The position numbers and the translations under genes were made by a program. Of a stretch of DNA of 64,000 nucleotides, positions 45,301 to 54,086 are shown in pieces; position 1 is the first letter of the stretch; each line of letters opens with the position of its first letter. The DNA comes from CAVXJN01 sp963773585 (GTDB taxonomy: Bacteria > Pseudomonadota > Gammaproteobacteria > JASBUN01): positions 248,001 to 312,000 of the forward strand of contig CAVZBR010000001.1 in NCBI GenBank assembly GCA_963773585.1. Direction: 5' to 3'. The notes beneath the pieces are model-generated. The model was not told the origin of the DNA and ran no database searches. It saw nothing but the letters and a program-made list of their open reading frames with translations.

Positions 45301-46360
45301 GTTCCAGCGAGCGCTCATGGAGGTCGCTGGCAAAAATTTCGATCTCCGGCGGCTCGCGAACCTTGCGCTTTTGCTCAAGCAGCAATATCGCCAGGCTGTA
45401 GGCTTCTTCGCCGGTCGCGCAGCCTACCGACCAGATGCGAATACGATCGGCGGCGTTCTTGCCGTGGAACAATTTGGGTATGATTTGTCTTTCCAGATAG
45501 GCGAATGTCTCGGCATCGCGAAAAAACTGCGTGACCGTGATCAGAAACTCGTCGGCGAGCAGGTGCACTTCGTTCGGGTGTTCCCGCAAGTAGTCGGAAT
45601 ATTCGCCGAGGACTTCGATCTGGTGTAGTTGCATACGTCGCCGGATGCGCCGTAACACGGTGGACTGTTTGTATTTCGAGAACTCATGACCTGTGCGCGC
45701 CCGAATCTGGGCAAAGATTTGCTGCAGAATCTGTTGGCCGTTTTCCGGCCCATCGGAGTCCCCGCCAAGGTCGATTCGTGGCGTGGTGTATGCGAATCGC
45801 AAAATGTGCTTGGGCATCTCCGCGATCCGCAGTACCAGATCGACCAAGCGGGTGGCAATGGCATTTTGCGGCATGCCATCGAATTGCGCCTCGTCCGGAT
45901 CCTGGGCAACGGTCAGGCCGCCATGTTCCTTGATGGCCTTGACGCCATAACTGCCGTCGGAACCAGTGCCCGATAACACCACCGCGATGGCGTGTCCGCC
46001 GTGACTGGTGGCCAATGTCTCGAAGAAATGATCCACCGGCGCCCGTTCCCGGCGCTGGTGTTCGATGTGGGAAAGCCGCAGATGGCTGTCGATCGTGTCT
46101 AGGTTGCTGCCGGGCGGGATGACATAAACATGGTTCGGCTCAATTTCCATTTCGCTCTGTACCTGCAGTACAGGCATCGCCGTGAATGGCTGCAGAAGGT
46201 CGGCGAGCATGCTGGGGTGGTCCGGCGCCAGATGCACGACTACGGCAAACGACAAGCCGCTATCGGCCGGCATTGCGGAGAAAAGCTGTTTGAGCGCGTC
46301 CAAGCCGCCGGCGGAAGCGCCGATTCCGACCAATGTCGGTTTTGGGGGCGATTTATCCAT
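42374..46360 (-). CDS. CheB-CheR-PAS hybrid histidine kinase with a receiver lacking the phospho-Asp
   Basis: The 1328-residue protein joins a CheB methylesterase (about 8-190: GIGASAGGLDAL, LAPDHPSMLADLLQ, VLSGTGSDGSYG), a CheR methyltransferase (about 215-480: RDAETFAYLERQI, IWSVGCATGEEAYSLAI), a coiled coil (EELQSINEELRSTMEELETS), two PAS domains, a HisKA helix with the phospho-His in LALLGHELRNPLAPM, an ATPase domain (LLDNAAKYTPEGG, DDGVGIPPDTLTHVFEIF) and a C-terminal receiver. In the receiver VILLNLGLPDMSG has Asn1258 (AAC) where phospho-accepting Asp is expected; DD and the Lys of MVKPVN are kept. Such proteins link chemoreceptor-like chemistry to two-component signalling. The gene stands alone. 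The input is unknown. Confidence 0.9.
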   Translation of the reverse strand: MDKSPPKPTLVGIGASAGGLDALKQLFSAMPADSGLSFAVVVHLAPDHPSMLADLLQPFTAMPVLQVQSEMEIEPNHVYVIPPGSNLDTIDSHLRLSHIEHQRRERAPVDHFFETLATSHGGHAIAVVLSGTGSDGSYGVKAIKEHGGLTVAQDPDEAQFDGMPQNAIATRLVDLVLRIAEMPKHILRFAYTTPRIDLGGDSDGPENGQQILQQIFAQIRARTGHEFSKYKQSTVLRRIRRRMQLHQIEVLGEYSDYLREHPNEVHLLADEFLITVTQFFRDAETFAYLERQIIPKLFHGKNAADRIRIWSVGCATGEEAYSLAILLLEQKRKVREPPEIEIFASDLHERSLERARAGVYPETIEAAVSPKRLQTYFRKEDGAYRVGKDVRELVVFASHNLLRDPPFSRLDLIVCRNVLIYLQRDAQGGVVDLFHYALNPDGLLILGPSETIERSALFQPESKEHCIFRRRNVPAPEPRLPVFSRLPQYARRQGDPPTRTDASVSYGALHQKMVERYALPSILIDQDSRIVHSSESAARYLQVPGGEMSANVFKLIREELRIELRAALQSATDHAKSTRTRWIAMQLEGKPAQVMLIVRAPRDDGMDGLTLVMFDELDATAASEGERPSPTEDRVELDHTKERLRSVIAQYETSQEEMKVANEELQSINEELRSTMEELETSKEELQSMNEELQTVNQENRHKVEELSQLTSDLNNLIVSTQIATLFLDRQLRILRVTPQAKKLFHVRPSDQGRPLTELRHRLRYDELEQDTRTVLKHLAPIQREIQSETGEWYLTRLLPYRSSADQIQGVVITLVEITQLKHTEVALRDSEETFRALVSASAQIVWTTDAQGLVVDDSPSWRAFTGQTFDQWRGIGWLDAVHPDDRAAAQEAWFRHVKEATPFEAEFRLRHVSGNWRWTYARAVPLRDALGNVRGWVGMNADIDSRKKAETKLRQMDQRKDEFLALLGHELRNPLAPMRTGMELFKQMLPADAKLKRVREMCERQVLHLTRLVDDLLDVSRIKSGRIELQFQRLDLREVVNSAIAEIEPVVEQRAHQLSVEQNAEPLIVDGDETRLTQIITNLLDNAAKYTPEGGHIRVLTYREGTDAVIVLADDGVGIPPDTLTHVFEIFTRGAADPHAPAGGLGLGLTLVERLTTLHGGRVEVSSGGAGKGSKFTVRLPLAKSADQPPPTKQLKPPPGRTTGAAKRILVVDDNQDAADSLAMGLETAGHQVRRAYDGQSALTLAASFAPEVILLNLGLPDMSGHDLAKSLRSQDGDATLIAVSGYGQSEDVDDSKLAGIDHHMVKPVNLESLQEVLDTAPSPPLN

Positions 46361-46519
46361 ACTTTGGTATTGGTCAGCCTAGATGTGCGGTAGTTCTGAA
46401 GACATGAATCCTGCGTATAGCGCGAGGATGATAGCTCAGTATAACCGACAAGCGAGCGGCGCGTATTTTAGCGGGGAAACGCGCCGCGACCACGATATTG
46501 GATCGGATCCACCGTCGTG

Positions 46520-46545
46520 AAAAAGCCCGCCGTCCTTAGCGGGCT
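46520..46545 (-). terminator. Rho-independent terminator after the DsrE-like gene
   Basis: Read on the reverse strand: stem AGCCCGC/GCGGGCT around TAAGGACG, then TTTTT. It lies 33 bases after the stop of the gene at 46578. It also separates that gene from the hybrid kinase downstream. Confidence 0.8.
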
Positions 46546-46577
46546 GTAGCCGTCCCACTATTGATAAAGTGCGGCAG

Positions 46578-47213
46578 TTAGGGCGTGACCTGGGTCCAGC
46601 CGAGGGCTTGGAAGTCCGAAAGCGCCGTGAACCCGGCGGTGACGAATTCCACGCCGGGGATCACTTCGTTTACTGCATTGCCCGGGCTGATCATGCCGTT
46701 TCCCATGAAGCCGCGCACGGTGTTCTGGCAGAAATAGAAGGTTACGCCTTGACTCATCAGGCTTTGAACCTGAGCGACGTAGGCGTTCGGTACGAAGTTG
46801 TTCAGCAGCAGGCGTCCGCCACCGCCATGCACCACCGCGACCATTTCATAGTCGCGTCCCTGCTTCATACCATAGGTGACTTCATAGTCCTTGATCATGT
46901 TCACCATGTTGCCGAGCGCATCGGGGCCGCCGGCACAATTGCCTGCTGCGTCCGGCGTCGCGGTCTGGCTGCGGCAATAGCGATTGATTTCAACCACCAC
47001 CTGGACGTGATGACGGCGTTTGATGCATTGGGTCAGGTCGCTTGTACCCGCACCGAACTCCTGGTCCAAGGTCATGCCTGAGACTAGGCCCACGGGGCAT
47101 TGATGATGCCGACCGCGTTCATGATGGTCGTGGGCGAACGCGGCCGAACCCAGCAAACCAAGCAGGAATGCTCCGCACAACAGCAGGATAGGCTTCGATA
47201 TTTTCTTATGCAC
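46578..47213 (-). CDS. Exported DsrE/DsrF-like protein
   Basis: From GTG 47213 (ribosome site GGAGGAGT) the 211-residue product has a signal peptide (LLLCGAFLLGLLGSAAFA) and a His-rich start (HDHHERGRHH). It then has a DsrE-like alpha/beta domain: HHVQVVVEINRYC, ALGNMVNMIKDYEVTYGM, YEMVAVVHGGGGRLLL and a late QGVTFYFCQNTVRGF. The Cys in FYFCQNT is at the position where DsrE proteins carry their sulfur-binding Cys; that would fit a sulfur-relay role. Periplasmic location is inferred. The longer frame upstream lacks a sensible start. A terminator follows. Confidence 0.75.
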   Translation of the reverse strand: MHKKISKPILLLCGAFLLGLLGSAAFAHDHHERGRHHQCPVGLVSGMTLDQEFGAGTSDLTQCIKRRHHVQVVVEINRYCRSQTATPDAAGNCAGGPDALGNMVNMIKDYEVTYGMKQGRDYEMVAVVHGGGGRLLLNNFVPNAYVAQVQSLMSQGVTFYFCQNTVRGFMGNGMISPGNAVNEVIPGVEFVTAGFTALSDFQALGWTQVTP

Positions 47214-47538
47214 AGTGACTCCTCCGTACTGCGTTGTTGTTAGTACTGCGAAACGTGACGCGAAATTGCGCACGCATTTGCATGCTAGCAGCGCCGCACG
47301 GCGCGCACCTTAAGGTTATTAAGAAATGGACAGAAAGCCTGGAAGTAATTTTGGGACGCAGCACCGTCCGGAGGGCGATTAGTTTATCCGGTAGTCCGTG
47401 TGGCGATGGTCAGTCTCTACAGCGGGCGGCAGTTCGAGCTTTCGCCGAGGATGGCGAGTCGCGCATCGATGCACTTCCCCCCCCGGCCGCCGCTCAGGCG
47501 CTCGCGGGTTTCTGCTTCCGTACGTCAGATGCGCGTGC
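47214..47538. other. Intergenic gap, nothing recognisable
   Basis: 325 bases between two reverse-strand genes. Forward frames are shadows with no family resemblance. It must hold the promoter of the DsrE-like gene, but no clear boxes were found. Confidence 0.4.
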
Positions 47539-48048
47539 TTAGCGCGGCACGCACTGAAAAGTCACCGTTTTGCTGCCGTCAGTATTGCTCACAATGTGGG
47601 TCGACGCAGTCTGGCCGGACTGGGCGCAATAAGCGTCGGCCGATTGGATCGACTGCACGAACTCGCGGTCCGAACGGAAGGTGTAGCCGCTTGTCGTCGG
47701 TGCGGCGGGCGGTGCTACCCCAGCGGCGGTCTTGATGCATTCAAAAGTCACCGTTTTGGTGCCGTCGGAATTGGTCGTGATCGAACCTTGCAGTCCGGGA
47801 GTGCCCGAATACTGGGCGCAGTAGGTGCGTGCCTTGGCGTTGGCCTCCACCAGGCCGTCGTCGGTGTTGTAGTTGTAGCTCACCGTCGGCGAAGTGGTGG
47901 CCACCTCTTGGGGAGGTTCGCGCACCGGTGCGCACGCTGCCGCCAGCGCAGCCAGTGCCGCCAACGCGGGGACGCGCGCCGAACGTATCCGCCCGATTGC
48001 GGCATTCCGAATCGCACTGTTGTTAACGAACCCGATTTTCTTGTTCAT
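47539..48048 (-). CDS. Putative lipoprotein with two internal repeats
   Basis: A 169-residue protein with ribosome site CAGGAGG, a basic start and a hydrophobic run ending in the lipobox-like LAAAC, Cys39. The mature part has two related blocks: ANAKARTYCAQYSGTPG then TNSDGTKTVTFECI, and SADAYCAQSGQTAS then SNTDGSKTVTFQCV. Each block has one central Cys and one terminal Cys, so two disulfides are possible. No named family is recognised. Location in the outer membrane is inferred from the lipobox. Confidence 0.65.
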   Translation of the reverse strand: MNKKIGFVNNSAIRNAAIGRIRSARVPALAALAALAAACAPVREPPQEVATTSPTVSYNYNTDDGLVEANAKARTYCAQYSGTPGLQGSITTNSDGTKTVTFECIKTAAGVAPPAAPTTSGYTFRSDREFVQSIQSADAYCAQSGQTASTHIVSNTDGSKTVTFQCVPR

Positions 48049-48246
48049 CTGAGCCTCCTGGTAGCCGATGCTGTCCCTACTTACAGACGACGCGTGTGGT
48101 TATTTCCTGATCACATCGATTCCAACGAAGTATAGAAACAAAGCATCCCGGTTCTCTGCGCGCATGGCGAATCAGCGTCCAGGATCGGGCAAGGGTCAAA
48201 GCGGGGGGGCGACAACATGACACTGCAACGAAACCTGGAGCAAGGC

Positions 48247-49794
48247 TCATCCTTGCGCTGCAGCCGATCCGCCGCGTGTGCGTGCCGACAAACGCAGGCT
48301 TTTCGGCAGCAGGCCGCGTTCGATCAGCTCGAACAAGCCTTGGACCAGCAGCGCCAGAACCGCTGCCGGAATGGCTCCTTGCAGAATCAAACCAATGTCA
48401 TCCAGCCGTATCCCGGTGAGAATCGGTTGGCCATAACCGCCGGCGCCGATCAGCGCGCCGAGGGTGGCCGTGCCGACATTGATGACGGCCGACGTTTTGA
48501 TGCCGGCCAGAATGGCGCGGGTCGCGAGCGGTAATTCGACGATGCGCAGCCTTGCGCCCGACGGCAGTCCCAGTGCCTGCGCGGATTCGACGATATCCCG
48601 CGGAATATCTTTCAAGCCCGCGTAGGTGTTGCGGATGATCGGCAGCAGGCTGTAGAGAAACAATGCGACGATGGCGGGAGGGCCGCCGATGCCCAGCAAA
48701 GGGATCATGAACACGAACAACGCCAACGACGGAATGGTCTGTAAAAGCCCGGCAACGGCGAGTACCAGCTGACCGATGCGTTCCCGTCTCGCGGCCAATA
48801 TGCCAAGGGGAATCGAGACGACGATTGCCGCGCTGAGCGAAATGCCGACCAGCACCAGGTGTTGCACGGTGGTGTCCCAGATGCGCTGCCAGACACTGTG
48901 CGATTGCTGGCGGATATTCAAGCCCGTGGTCTGGTGCAGGTACGATGCGGCGACGGCGGACTCGCTGTCCCGTTCCAGTTTGACCCGGGCGTTCATCTTG
49001 CGCATAGCCGCCACGTCAATGCTGCCGCTCAGTCGCTGGAACATGGCGACGACTTCAGGTGCGCGCTGTCGCAGATCGGCGCGGTAGAGAATGACTGCGT
49101 TGTACGCGGGAAAGAAATGCAGGTCGTCTTCGAGTGCACGCAGATGGTAGTACGGGATCTCAGCGTCCGTGGTGTAGAGATCGATGACGTCCAGCGCGCC
49201 TGCAACCAGACCTCGATAGGCCAGATCGTGGTCCAGGCCGCGCACGTCGTGCTGCGGTAGGCGATAGCGCCGGCGCAGGCCGGCCCAGCCGTCGCTGCGA
49301 TCCATGAACTCGTTGCTGAAGCCGAATGTCAGATCCGGATGGCGGCGCAGATCCGAGATGGTGTGCAGACCGAGCTTCGCGGCTAGAGTCTCGGTTACTC
49401 CGAGCGCGTAGGTATTGTTGAAGCCAAGCGGCTGCGTCATGCGCAGGTTCCGCTTCGCCAATGCCTGCTCGAGCGCCGCGCGCGTGGCGATATGATCGTC
49501 GGGCAGAATCTCGTGCAACAAGGTTCCGGTGTATTCCGGATAGGCGTCGATATCGCCTCGGCGCAATGCGTTCCATAGCACACGCGTGCCGCCCAGTTGG
49601 CGTCGGTGTTCGGCAGTTACGCCGGCGGCCTGCGCCGTTTGCTGCATCAGTTCCCCGAGTATCACCGATTCGGTGAACACTTTTGAGCCGATGGTGATTT
49701 CCGGCGCGTTCGGTGCGGCGACGACGGAGATCGCAGAACAGAAGAGATATGCCGTGAGCAGGGCGCTGCGCGATCGGCGCAACGCAGCGTTCAT
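48247..49794 (-). CDS. Osmoprotectant ABC transporter: substrate-binding domain fused to permease
   Basis: The 515-residue protein imports glycine betaine, choline or a related compound. It has a signal peptide (to about 27), an OpuAC-like binding domain (30-285: EITIGSKVFTESVILGELMQ, DIDAYPEYTGTLLHEIL, GFSNEFMDRSDGW) and then a permease domain (300-500) with the EAA-like loop DIVESAQALGLPSGARLRIV. The binding domain comes first, unlike the OpuF/EgtU fusions, where it is C-terminal. It overlaps the ATPase gene by 4 bases, and both form the operon. The substrate cannot be told from sequence. Confidence 0.85.
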   Translation of the reverse strand: MNAALRRSRSALLTAYLFCSAISVVAAPNAPEITIGSKVFTESVILGELMQQTAQAAGVTAEHRRQLGGTRVLWNALRRGDIDAYPEYTGTLLHEILPDDHIATRAALEQALAKRNLRMTQPLGFNNTYALGVTETLAAKLGLHTISDLRRHPDLTFGFSNEFMDRSDGWAGLRRRYRLPQHDVRGLDHDLAYRGLVAGALDVIDLYTTDAEIPYYHLRALEDDLHFFPAYNAVILYRADLRQRAPEVVAMFQRLSGSIDVAAMRKMNARVKLERDSESAVAASYLHQTTGLNIRQQSHSVWQRIWDTTVQHLVLVGISLSAAIVVSIPLGILAARRERIGQLVLAVAGLLQTIPSLALFVFMIPLLGIGGPPAIVALFLYSLLPIIRNTYAGLKDIPRDIVESAQALGLPSGARLRIVELPLATRAILAGIKTSAVINVGTATLGALIGAGGYGQPILTGIRLDDIGLILQGAIPAAVLALLVQGLFELIERGLLPKSLRLSARTRGGSAAAQG

Positions 49795-50543
49795 CCAAGA
49801 ACCTTGGCGAGTTGAGCCATGGGTTCGCGCTGCGCGGAAATGAACTGTTCCACGAACAGCTCTGCGGGATTGCGCAGCAATTCCTGCGGCGATCCGGTTT
49901 GCACGATGCGGCCCGCCCGCATCAGCACCAGGGTGTGCCCGAAAAACGCGGCCTCGGCGATGTCATGGGTAACCATGACCACGGTCTTACCCAGGGCTGC
50001 GAAAACCGCCTTCAGTTCCTGCTGCAGTTGATAACGGATCATCGGGTCCAGGGCGCCGAGCGGTTCGTCCAGTAACAGCAGGTCCGGGTCGAGCATCAAT
50101 GCGCGCATGAGACTGACGCGCTGGCGTTGACCGCCCGACAACTCTCCCGGAAAACGTTTCATCAGATCAGCGGGCAGTTGCACCAGGCGGGCGAGTTCCT
50201 GCAGGCGTGCGTCGATCCATTCGGGCTCGCGGCGCAGATGACGCGCCATGACGGTAACGTTGTCTCGCACGCACAGATGCGGGAACAGGCCGCCTTCCTG
50301 AATCACGTAACCCATGCGCTGGCGGACTTTGTCGATGTTGTCCGGGGTGAGCGCGGCGCCTTCGAACTCGATACGACCGTGATCCGCCCGCAGCAGCCCG
50401 ACGATCAGGCGCAGCAATGTGGACTTGCCGCAGCCGCTGGGTCCGATCAGCACCACCGTGTCGCCGTTCGCAACCTGCAAATCGGTCGGTAGCAGGGCGT
50501 CGGTATCGCCGTAGCGCTTCGAAACCTGCGACAGGGTGAGCAT
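49791..50543 (-). CDS. Osmoprotectant ABC transporter ATP-binding protein
   Basis: The 250-residue ATPase has Walker A LIGPSGCGKSTLLRLI, signature ELSGGQRQRVSLMRAL and Walker B LLLLDEPLGALDP. The H-loop is in VMVTHDIAEAA. It belongs to the OpuCA/ProV class but ends after about 250 residues, without the CBS domains that sense ionic strength in OpuA. That suggests no osmotic gating by that route. Its stop overlaps the start of the permease/binding-protein fusion. It would energise that permease. Confidence 0.88.
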   Translation of the reverse strand: MLTLSQVSKRYGDTDALLPTDLQVANGDTVVLIGPSGCGKSTLLRLIVGLLRADHGRIEFEGAALTPDNIDKVRQRMGYVIQEGGLFPHLCVRDNVTVMARHLRREPEWIDARLQELARLVQLPADLMKRFPGELSGGQRQRVSLMRALMLDPDLLLLDEPLGALDPMIRYQLQQELKAVFAALGKTVVMVTHDIAEAAFFGHTLVLMRAGRIVQTGSPQELLRNPAELFVEQFISAQREPMAQLAKVLG

Positions 50544-50796
50544 TGCCGCAGTGTCTGGGATTTGTATCGAGCGCTCAAGTCCGAGGCCCGCGGTCCGCTA
50601 TTGTCGAGCGCCGGTGATGCGGGCGGCGGCCAACCCTTCCACGCGAGTTCAGCCACACTTTCAAGCTGGTTAAGGCAAGCGTCGAATTTGGCGCTTCAAG
50701 AAAATTTGCAGCGGTCGATAAATAGTTTGTGCACAGCAGTTTACATCCGCACTGGGAACGTGTGAAATGCCCGGCATGTGCAAAAGGATTGTGGGA

Positions 50797-51684
50797 ATGA
50801 ACAAGCATTTGCTGATTTTCTGTTTTCTGTTCGCGTCCGCCGCGCTGGCGGACGGCCCTGCCGTGCAGATGGCCAAGCTGTCGGCCCAGGAGCCGGTGAC
50901 CGCGGCGGCGGAAACCCCTTGGGATGCACTGGATCCCGACGATCTCAACTTGCGTTCGGCGGCCGCCTTGGTGGTGGACCGTTCCGGCAACGTGATCTAT
51001 GCGAAGCACGACGACCAGACGCGCCCGATTGCGTCGATCACGAAATTGATGACTGCCATGGTGGTTTTGGACAGCGGCTTGCCGTTGGATGAACGGATTA
51101 CGATCACCAAGGCCGACCGCGACACCATCAAACTGACCGGTTCGCGCCTGCGCTACGGGGCTACGTTGACCCGGGACGAGATGCTTCGACTGGCGCTGTT
51201 GGCGTCGGAAAACCGCGCGGCGATGGCGTTGGCGCGCAACTATCCCGGCGGCCGCAAAGCGTTCATCGCTGCCATGAATCGCAAAGCGCAATCCCTGGGT
51301 ATGCACGACAGTCATTTCGCCGGCCCGGCCGGGCTGGACCCCGCCACGGTTTCTTCAGCACGCGATCTGGTGAAGATGATACAGGCCGCGCAAGGTTATT
51401 CGTTGATCCGCGAAGCGACCACAACGGCGTTCATGACCGTCCACCCTTACAGGGGACGCGGCGGGTTGCGTTTCGGGAACACTAATCGTTTGGTGCGGCG
51501 CGACAGTTGGGACATCGGACTCAGCAAGACGGGCTTTATCAACGAAGCCGGCCGATGCCTGGTGATGCAGGCGGATATCGCCGATCATCCGCTGTATATA
51601 GTGTTTCTCGATTCCTTCGGCAAGTTGACGCCCTTCGGCGATTCCAACCGCCTGCGACGCTGGGTGCAGAGCAAGGTCCAATAG
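50797..51684 (+). CDS. pbpG: D-alanyl-D-alanine endopeptidase, PBP7 type
   Basis: The enzyme cuts D-Ala-mDAP crosslinks in peptidoglycan. The 295-residue product has a signal peptide (to about 18-19), S80-I-T-K83 (active-site Ser), S136-E-N138 and K243-T-G245, the three motifs of low-molecular-weight PBPs. Length fits PbpG (about 310). ATG 50797 is chosen over 50767 because it directly starts the signal peptide. It is divergent from the ABC transporter operon. Confidence 0.9.
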   Translation: MNKHLLIFCFLFASAALADGPAVQMAKLSAQEPVTAAAETPWDALDPDDLNLRSAAALVVDRSGNVIYAKHDDQTRPIASITKLMTAMVVLDSGLPLDERITITKADRDTIKLTGSRLRYGATLTRDEMLRLALLASENRAAMALARNYPGGRKAFIAAMNRKAQSLGMHDSHFAGPAGLDPATVSSARDLVKMIQAAQGYSLIREATTTAFMTVHPYRGRGGLRFGNTNRLVRRDSWDIGLSKTGFINEAGRCLVMQADIADHPLYIVFLDSFGKLTPFGDSNRLRRWVQSKVQ

Positions 51685-52176
51685 CCTGCCGCGATGGGCT
51701 TCACAGCGAGGGCCCGCTCAAGCCATCCTCGGATGCTGTGCGCCATTGCGCGCGCAACCCGTCCTATAAAACCCGTTGTCCATAGAGCGGGCTATGCCCG
51801 CCCCCGTGTCCATGTAGTGCGCGAAGTCCGGATTGGACCGTACAGAACCGCCCCGCTTTCCATGGGGCGCGCCGTAGCCGCCTCGTGCGTGCTTATGGGC
51901 AGCGCCGTATCCGGGCGCCGGCATGCTGCGCCGAGCCCGCAGATCAGACGTCACGCTTGCACCGGTACCGACGCGCGCACAAGGGTGGCGCGGTTGCGTG
52001 CGAGTAAATTGTCGTAGCCGACCAGCGTGGCGCGAATTTCGGTGAGCGTGAGGTGTCACGCTGCGCTGGACAGCTCCGCTGCTTGCGGCACTCCGATGCG
52101 GGTGACCTCAAAGGTACTTCCGGAGTGCCATCGGGTATGATCGCAACGACCATCGCGGTCACCGGGAGGACTTCGC
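51685..52176. other. Intergenic stretch with a repeat remnant
   Basis: No gene seen. GAGCGGGCTATGCCCGCCCC near 51787 and GGGGCGCGCC near 51864 look like scraps of the palindromic repeat families. GGGAGGA at 52164-52170 is the ribosome site of the next gene. Confidence 0.5.
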
Positions 52177-52929
52177 ATGGTGGCGTGGTATACAAGGAAG
52201 TCATCACTGTTTCTGCTCGGCGCGGGCTGCATCGTCTGTATTGTGGCGTTGTATCGCGACACAACGCTTACGTTGCCGATAGAGCACGACGGGCCGAATC
52301 TGTTGGCGATCATGATCGCGCTGTCGGCGTATCTCGCCGCGGTCAAACTCGCGCTGATCGGCAGGCTCGGCGCCGCGCCGCCACCGGCGCGCCCAGGCCG
52401 GCAGAAGGCGCTGGTTGTTGCCATGGTCCCGGCGGATGTCTGCCTGGTCGCGGCGGGAATCGCGCTGGCCCTGCTGCTCGCCGGTATCCATGGACCGCAA
52501 ACGAATCACGTGATTGCAGTGCTGTTCGTGTTCGCCCTTGGCTACCTGGGAGTGCTGCACTTGTGCGGTTGGGTCCTGAGCGTCGCGTATTGGTGGCAGG
52601 GTACAAGCGGCCGCGGTGCGACGTTGCACTGGGATGGCGAACTGCATTCCACGAACGAACAGCCCAAAGTAGTGACAGTCGCCGAAGGGGTCGCCAAACG
52701 GTTCGGATGGACTGCGCGAGCCGTCGAGACGCATGTCGAAATCACGTTTGGAACGGAATTGACTGCTAGGCTCGCGTTCGAAAACGCAACCTTGCTGCCG
52801 GGCTCCGCAACGCTCACCGATGCCCAAACCTACGACGGTCTGCTGTACTTGTTCGAGGAGATCAAGCCCTATTTCGGCAGACTGTCCGTGTCGGGCGCTC
52901 GGGATTTGATCCGCAAGCCGGCGATTTGA
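52177..52929 (+). CDS. Membrane protein of unknown function
   Basis: The 250-residue protein has about four membrane segments (about 9-25, 43-61, 80-104, 111-140: LFVFALGYLGVLHLCGWVLS) and a soluble C-terminal half from about residue 150 (VAEGVAKRFGWTARAVETHV, LFEEIKPYFGRLSV). GGGAGGA lies 6 bases before ATG. No family is recognised. It is convergent with the ETHE1-like gene, whose stop is 27 bases away. Confidence 0.6.
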   Translation: MVAWYTRKSSLFLLGAGCIVCIVALYRDTTLTLPIEHDGPNLLAIMIALSAYLAAVKLALIGRLGAAPPPARPGRQKALVVAMVPADVCLVAAGIALALLLAGIHGPQTNHVIAVLFVFALGYLGVLHLCGWVLSVAYWWQGTSGRGATLHWDGELHSTNEQPKVVTVAEGVAKRFGWTARAVETHVEITFGTELTARLAFENATLLPGSATLTDAQTYDGLLYLFEEIKPYFGRLSVSGARDLIRKPAI

Positions 52930-52956
52930 TCGGCACGCCGGCGCTCGCCGCCGGGC

Positions 52957-53718
52957 TCAACCTTGGCGGCTGTCTCCGGATTCTTCGCAATATTCCTGCA
53001 GATGGTTCGGCAGATCCGGCGGGCACACGCCGCACTGGCGGTTGCCGGGTACCGCGTGGTCGATGAACTTCGGGTACGGCAAATCCATTTCCTCCATGAT
53101 CTTGACGAATTCGTCCATCGGCTTGTCGTGACCCAGCCGCGGGTTGCGGCTCTTCTCCTGTCCAATGCTGGTCACATGGCGGCCCTCGTAATCATGCGCA
53201 GGGAAGACCAAGGCGTCGTCCGCCAGGGAAAACAACTTTTCGTGGATACTGCGATATAGCGTAGGCGCGTCGCCGTTCTGGAAATCAGTGCGACCGCAGG
53301 CTTCGATCAGTAAGGCGTCACCGCTGAACACCCGATCGCTGAGCTGATCGCGGATGCGGTAGGCATGATGGCCGTCGGTATGTCCGGGCGTGAACAGAGG
53401 GTCCAGTCGAATACTGCCCATTTCAAAGGGAGTCCCTTCCTCGATCCCGATGTCGATGCATTCGAGCTGATCGATCGCGGGATGAGCAATGCGGCTGCCA
53501 GCCTCGCGGCGTAGGGTAGACGCCGAGGTGATGTGATCGGCATGAATATGCGTATCCAAGGTGAACGCGAGCCGAAGCCCCAATTGGTTCACGGTTTCCA
53601 GGTCCCGCTGCCAGGTCGGCAGCACCGGATCGATCAACAGTGCCTGCCCGGTCTCTTCGCAGCCGAGCAGATAGGTATAAGTGCTGGAAACGGGCTCGAA
53701 AAGCTGACGAAAAATCAT
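52957..53718 (-). CDS. Persulfide dioxygenase-like metallo-beta-lactamase protein (ETHE1 type)
   Basis: ETHE1-type enzymes oxidise glutathione persulfide to sulfite. The product from ATG 53718 (253 residues) has iron ligands in DTHIHADHITSA (H57, H59, D61, H62), a further His in LFTPGHTDGHHAYRI, and Asp in FSGDALLIEACGRTDFQNGD; FPAHDYEGRHVTSIGQEK carries a last His. GRTDFQ and the motif order point to ETHE1 rather than glyoxalase II. The C-terminal tail CGVCPPDLPNHLQEYCEE with three Cys is also seen in bacterial members. The 37 codons upstream of 53718 are open but have no family match. Confidence 0.83.
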   Translation of the reverse strand: MIFRQLFEPVSSTYTYLLGCEETGQALLIDPVLPTWQRDLETVNQLGLRLAFTLDTHIHADHITSASTLRREAGSRIAHPAIDQLECIDIGIEEGTPFEMGSIRLDPLFTPGHTDGHHAYRIRDQLSDRVFSGDALLIEACGRTDFQNGDAPTLYRSIHEKLFSLADDALVFPAHDYEGRHVTSIGQEKSRNPRLGHDKPMDEFVKIMEEMDLPYPKFIDHAVPGNRQCGVCPPDLPNHLQEYCEESGDSRQG

Positions 53719-54086
53719 GCCTGAGGTTCCCCTTCGTGTTGGTGGACTGCCTCGCAGTCTAGCAGGCGAGATTTGCGTCGCAGCACGCGCGCGGAGTTCG
53801 CGCCGCTCGATTCGCCGGGGCCGGCCCACCCCGGGCCGGGTGCGCCAGCTGTGCAGATGAGGCCCACCGGGAAGCCAATTTTCTCATTGCGAAGTCTTAC
53901 TTCCCGGAGCGGAATCTTTGCTGTCGCAGGCGCTTAGGCGCGTGCCCGCGCATCCGGGTTTCCCTACGTATTCTCTGCTTACGCCAAGCCATTGTTTTTC
54001 TTGGTCGTACCTGTCTGGCACATAAACTGCTTCGGCGTTAGCTTGCGCTGCGGCGCAAACAAAAATTACATCCGGAGGAGACGTCA
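53719..54086. other. Divergent intergenic region
   Basis: It lies between the ETHE1-like and carbonic-anhydrase-like genes and must contain both promoters. GGAGGAGACG (54073-54082) is the ribosome site of the forward gene. No clear palindrome or sigma-54 (-24/-12) box was found. Confidence 0.45.

Noticed and set aside
43056..45628. Several forward frames opposite the hybrid kinase
   Set aside because: Shadows of the 1328-residue gene caused by high GC at third positions.
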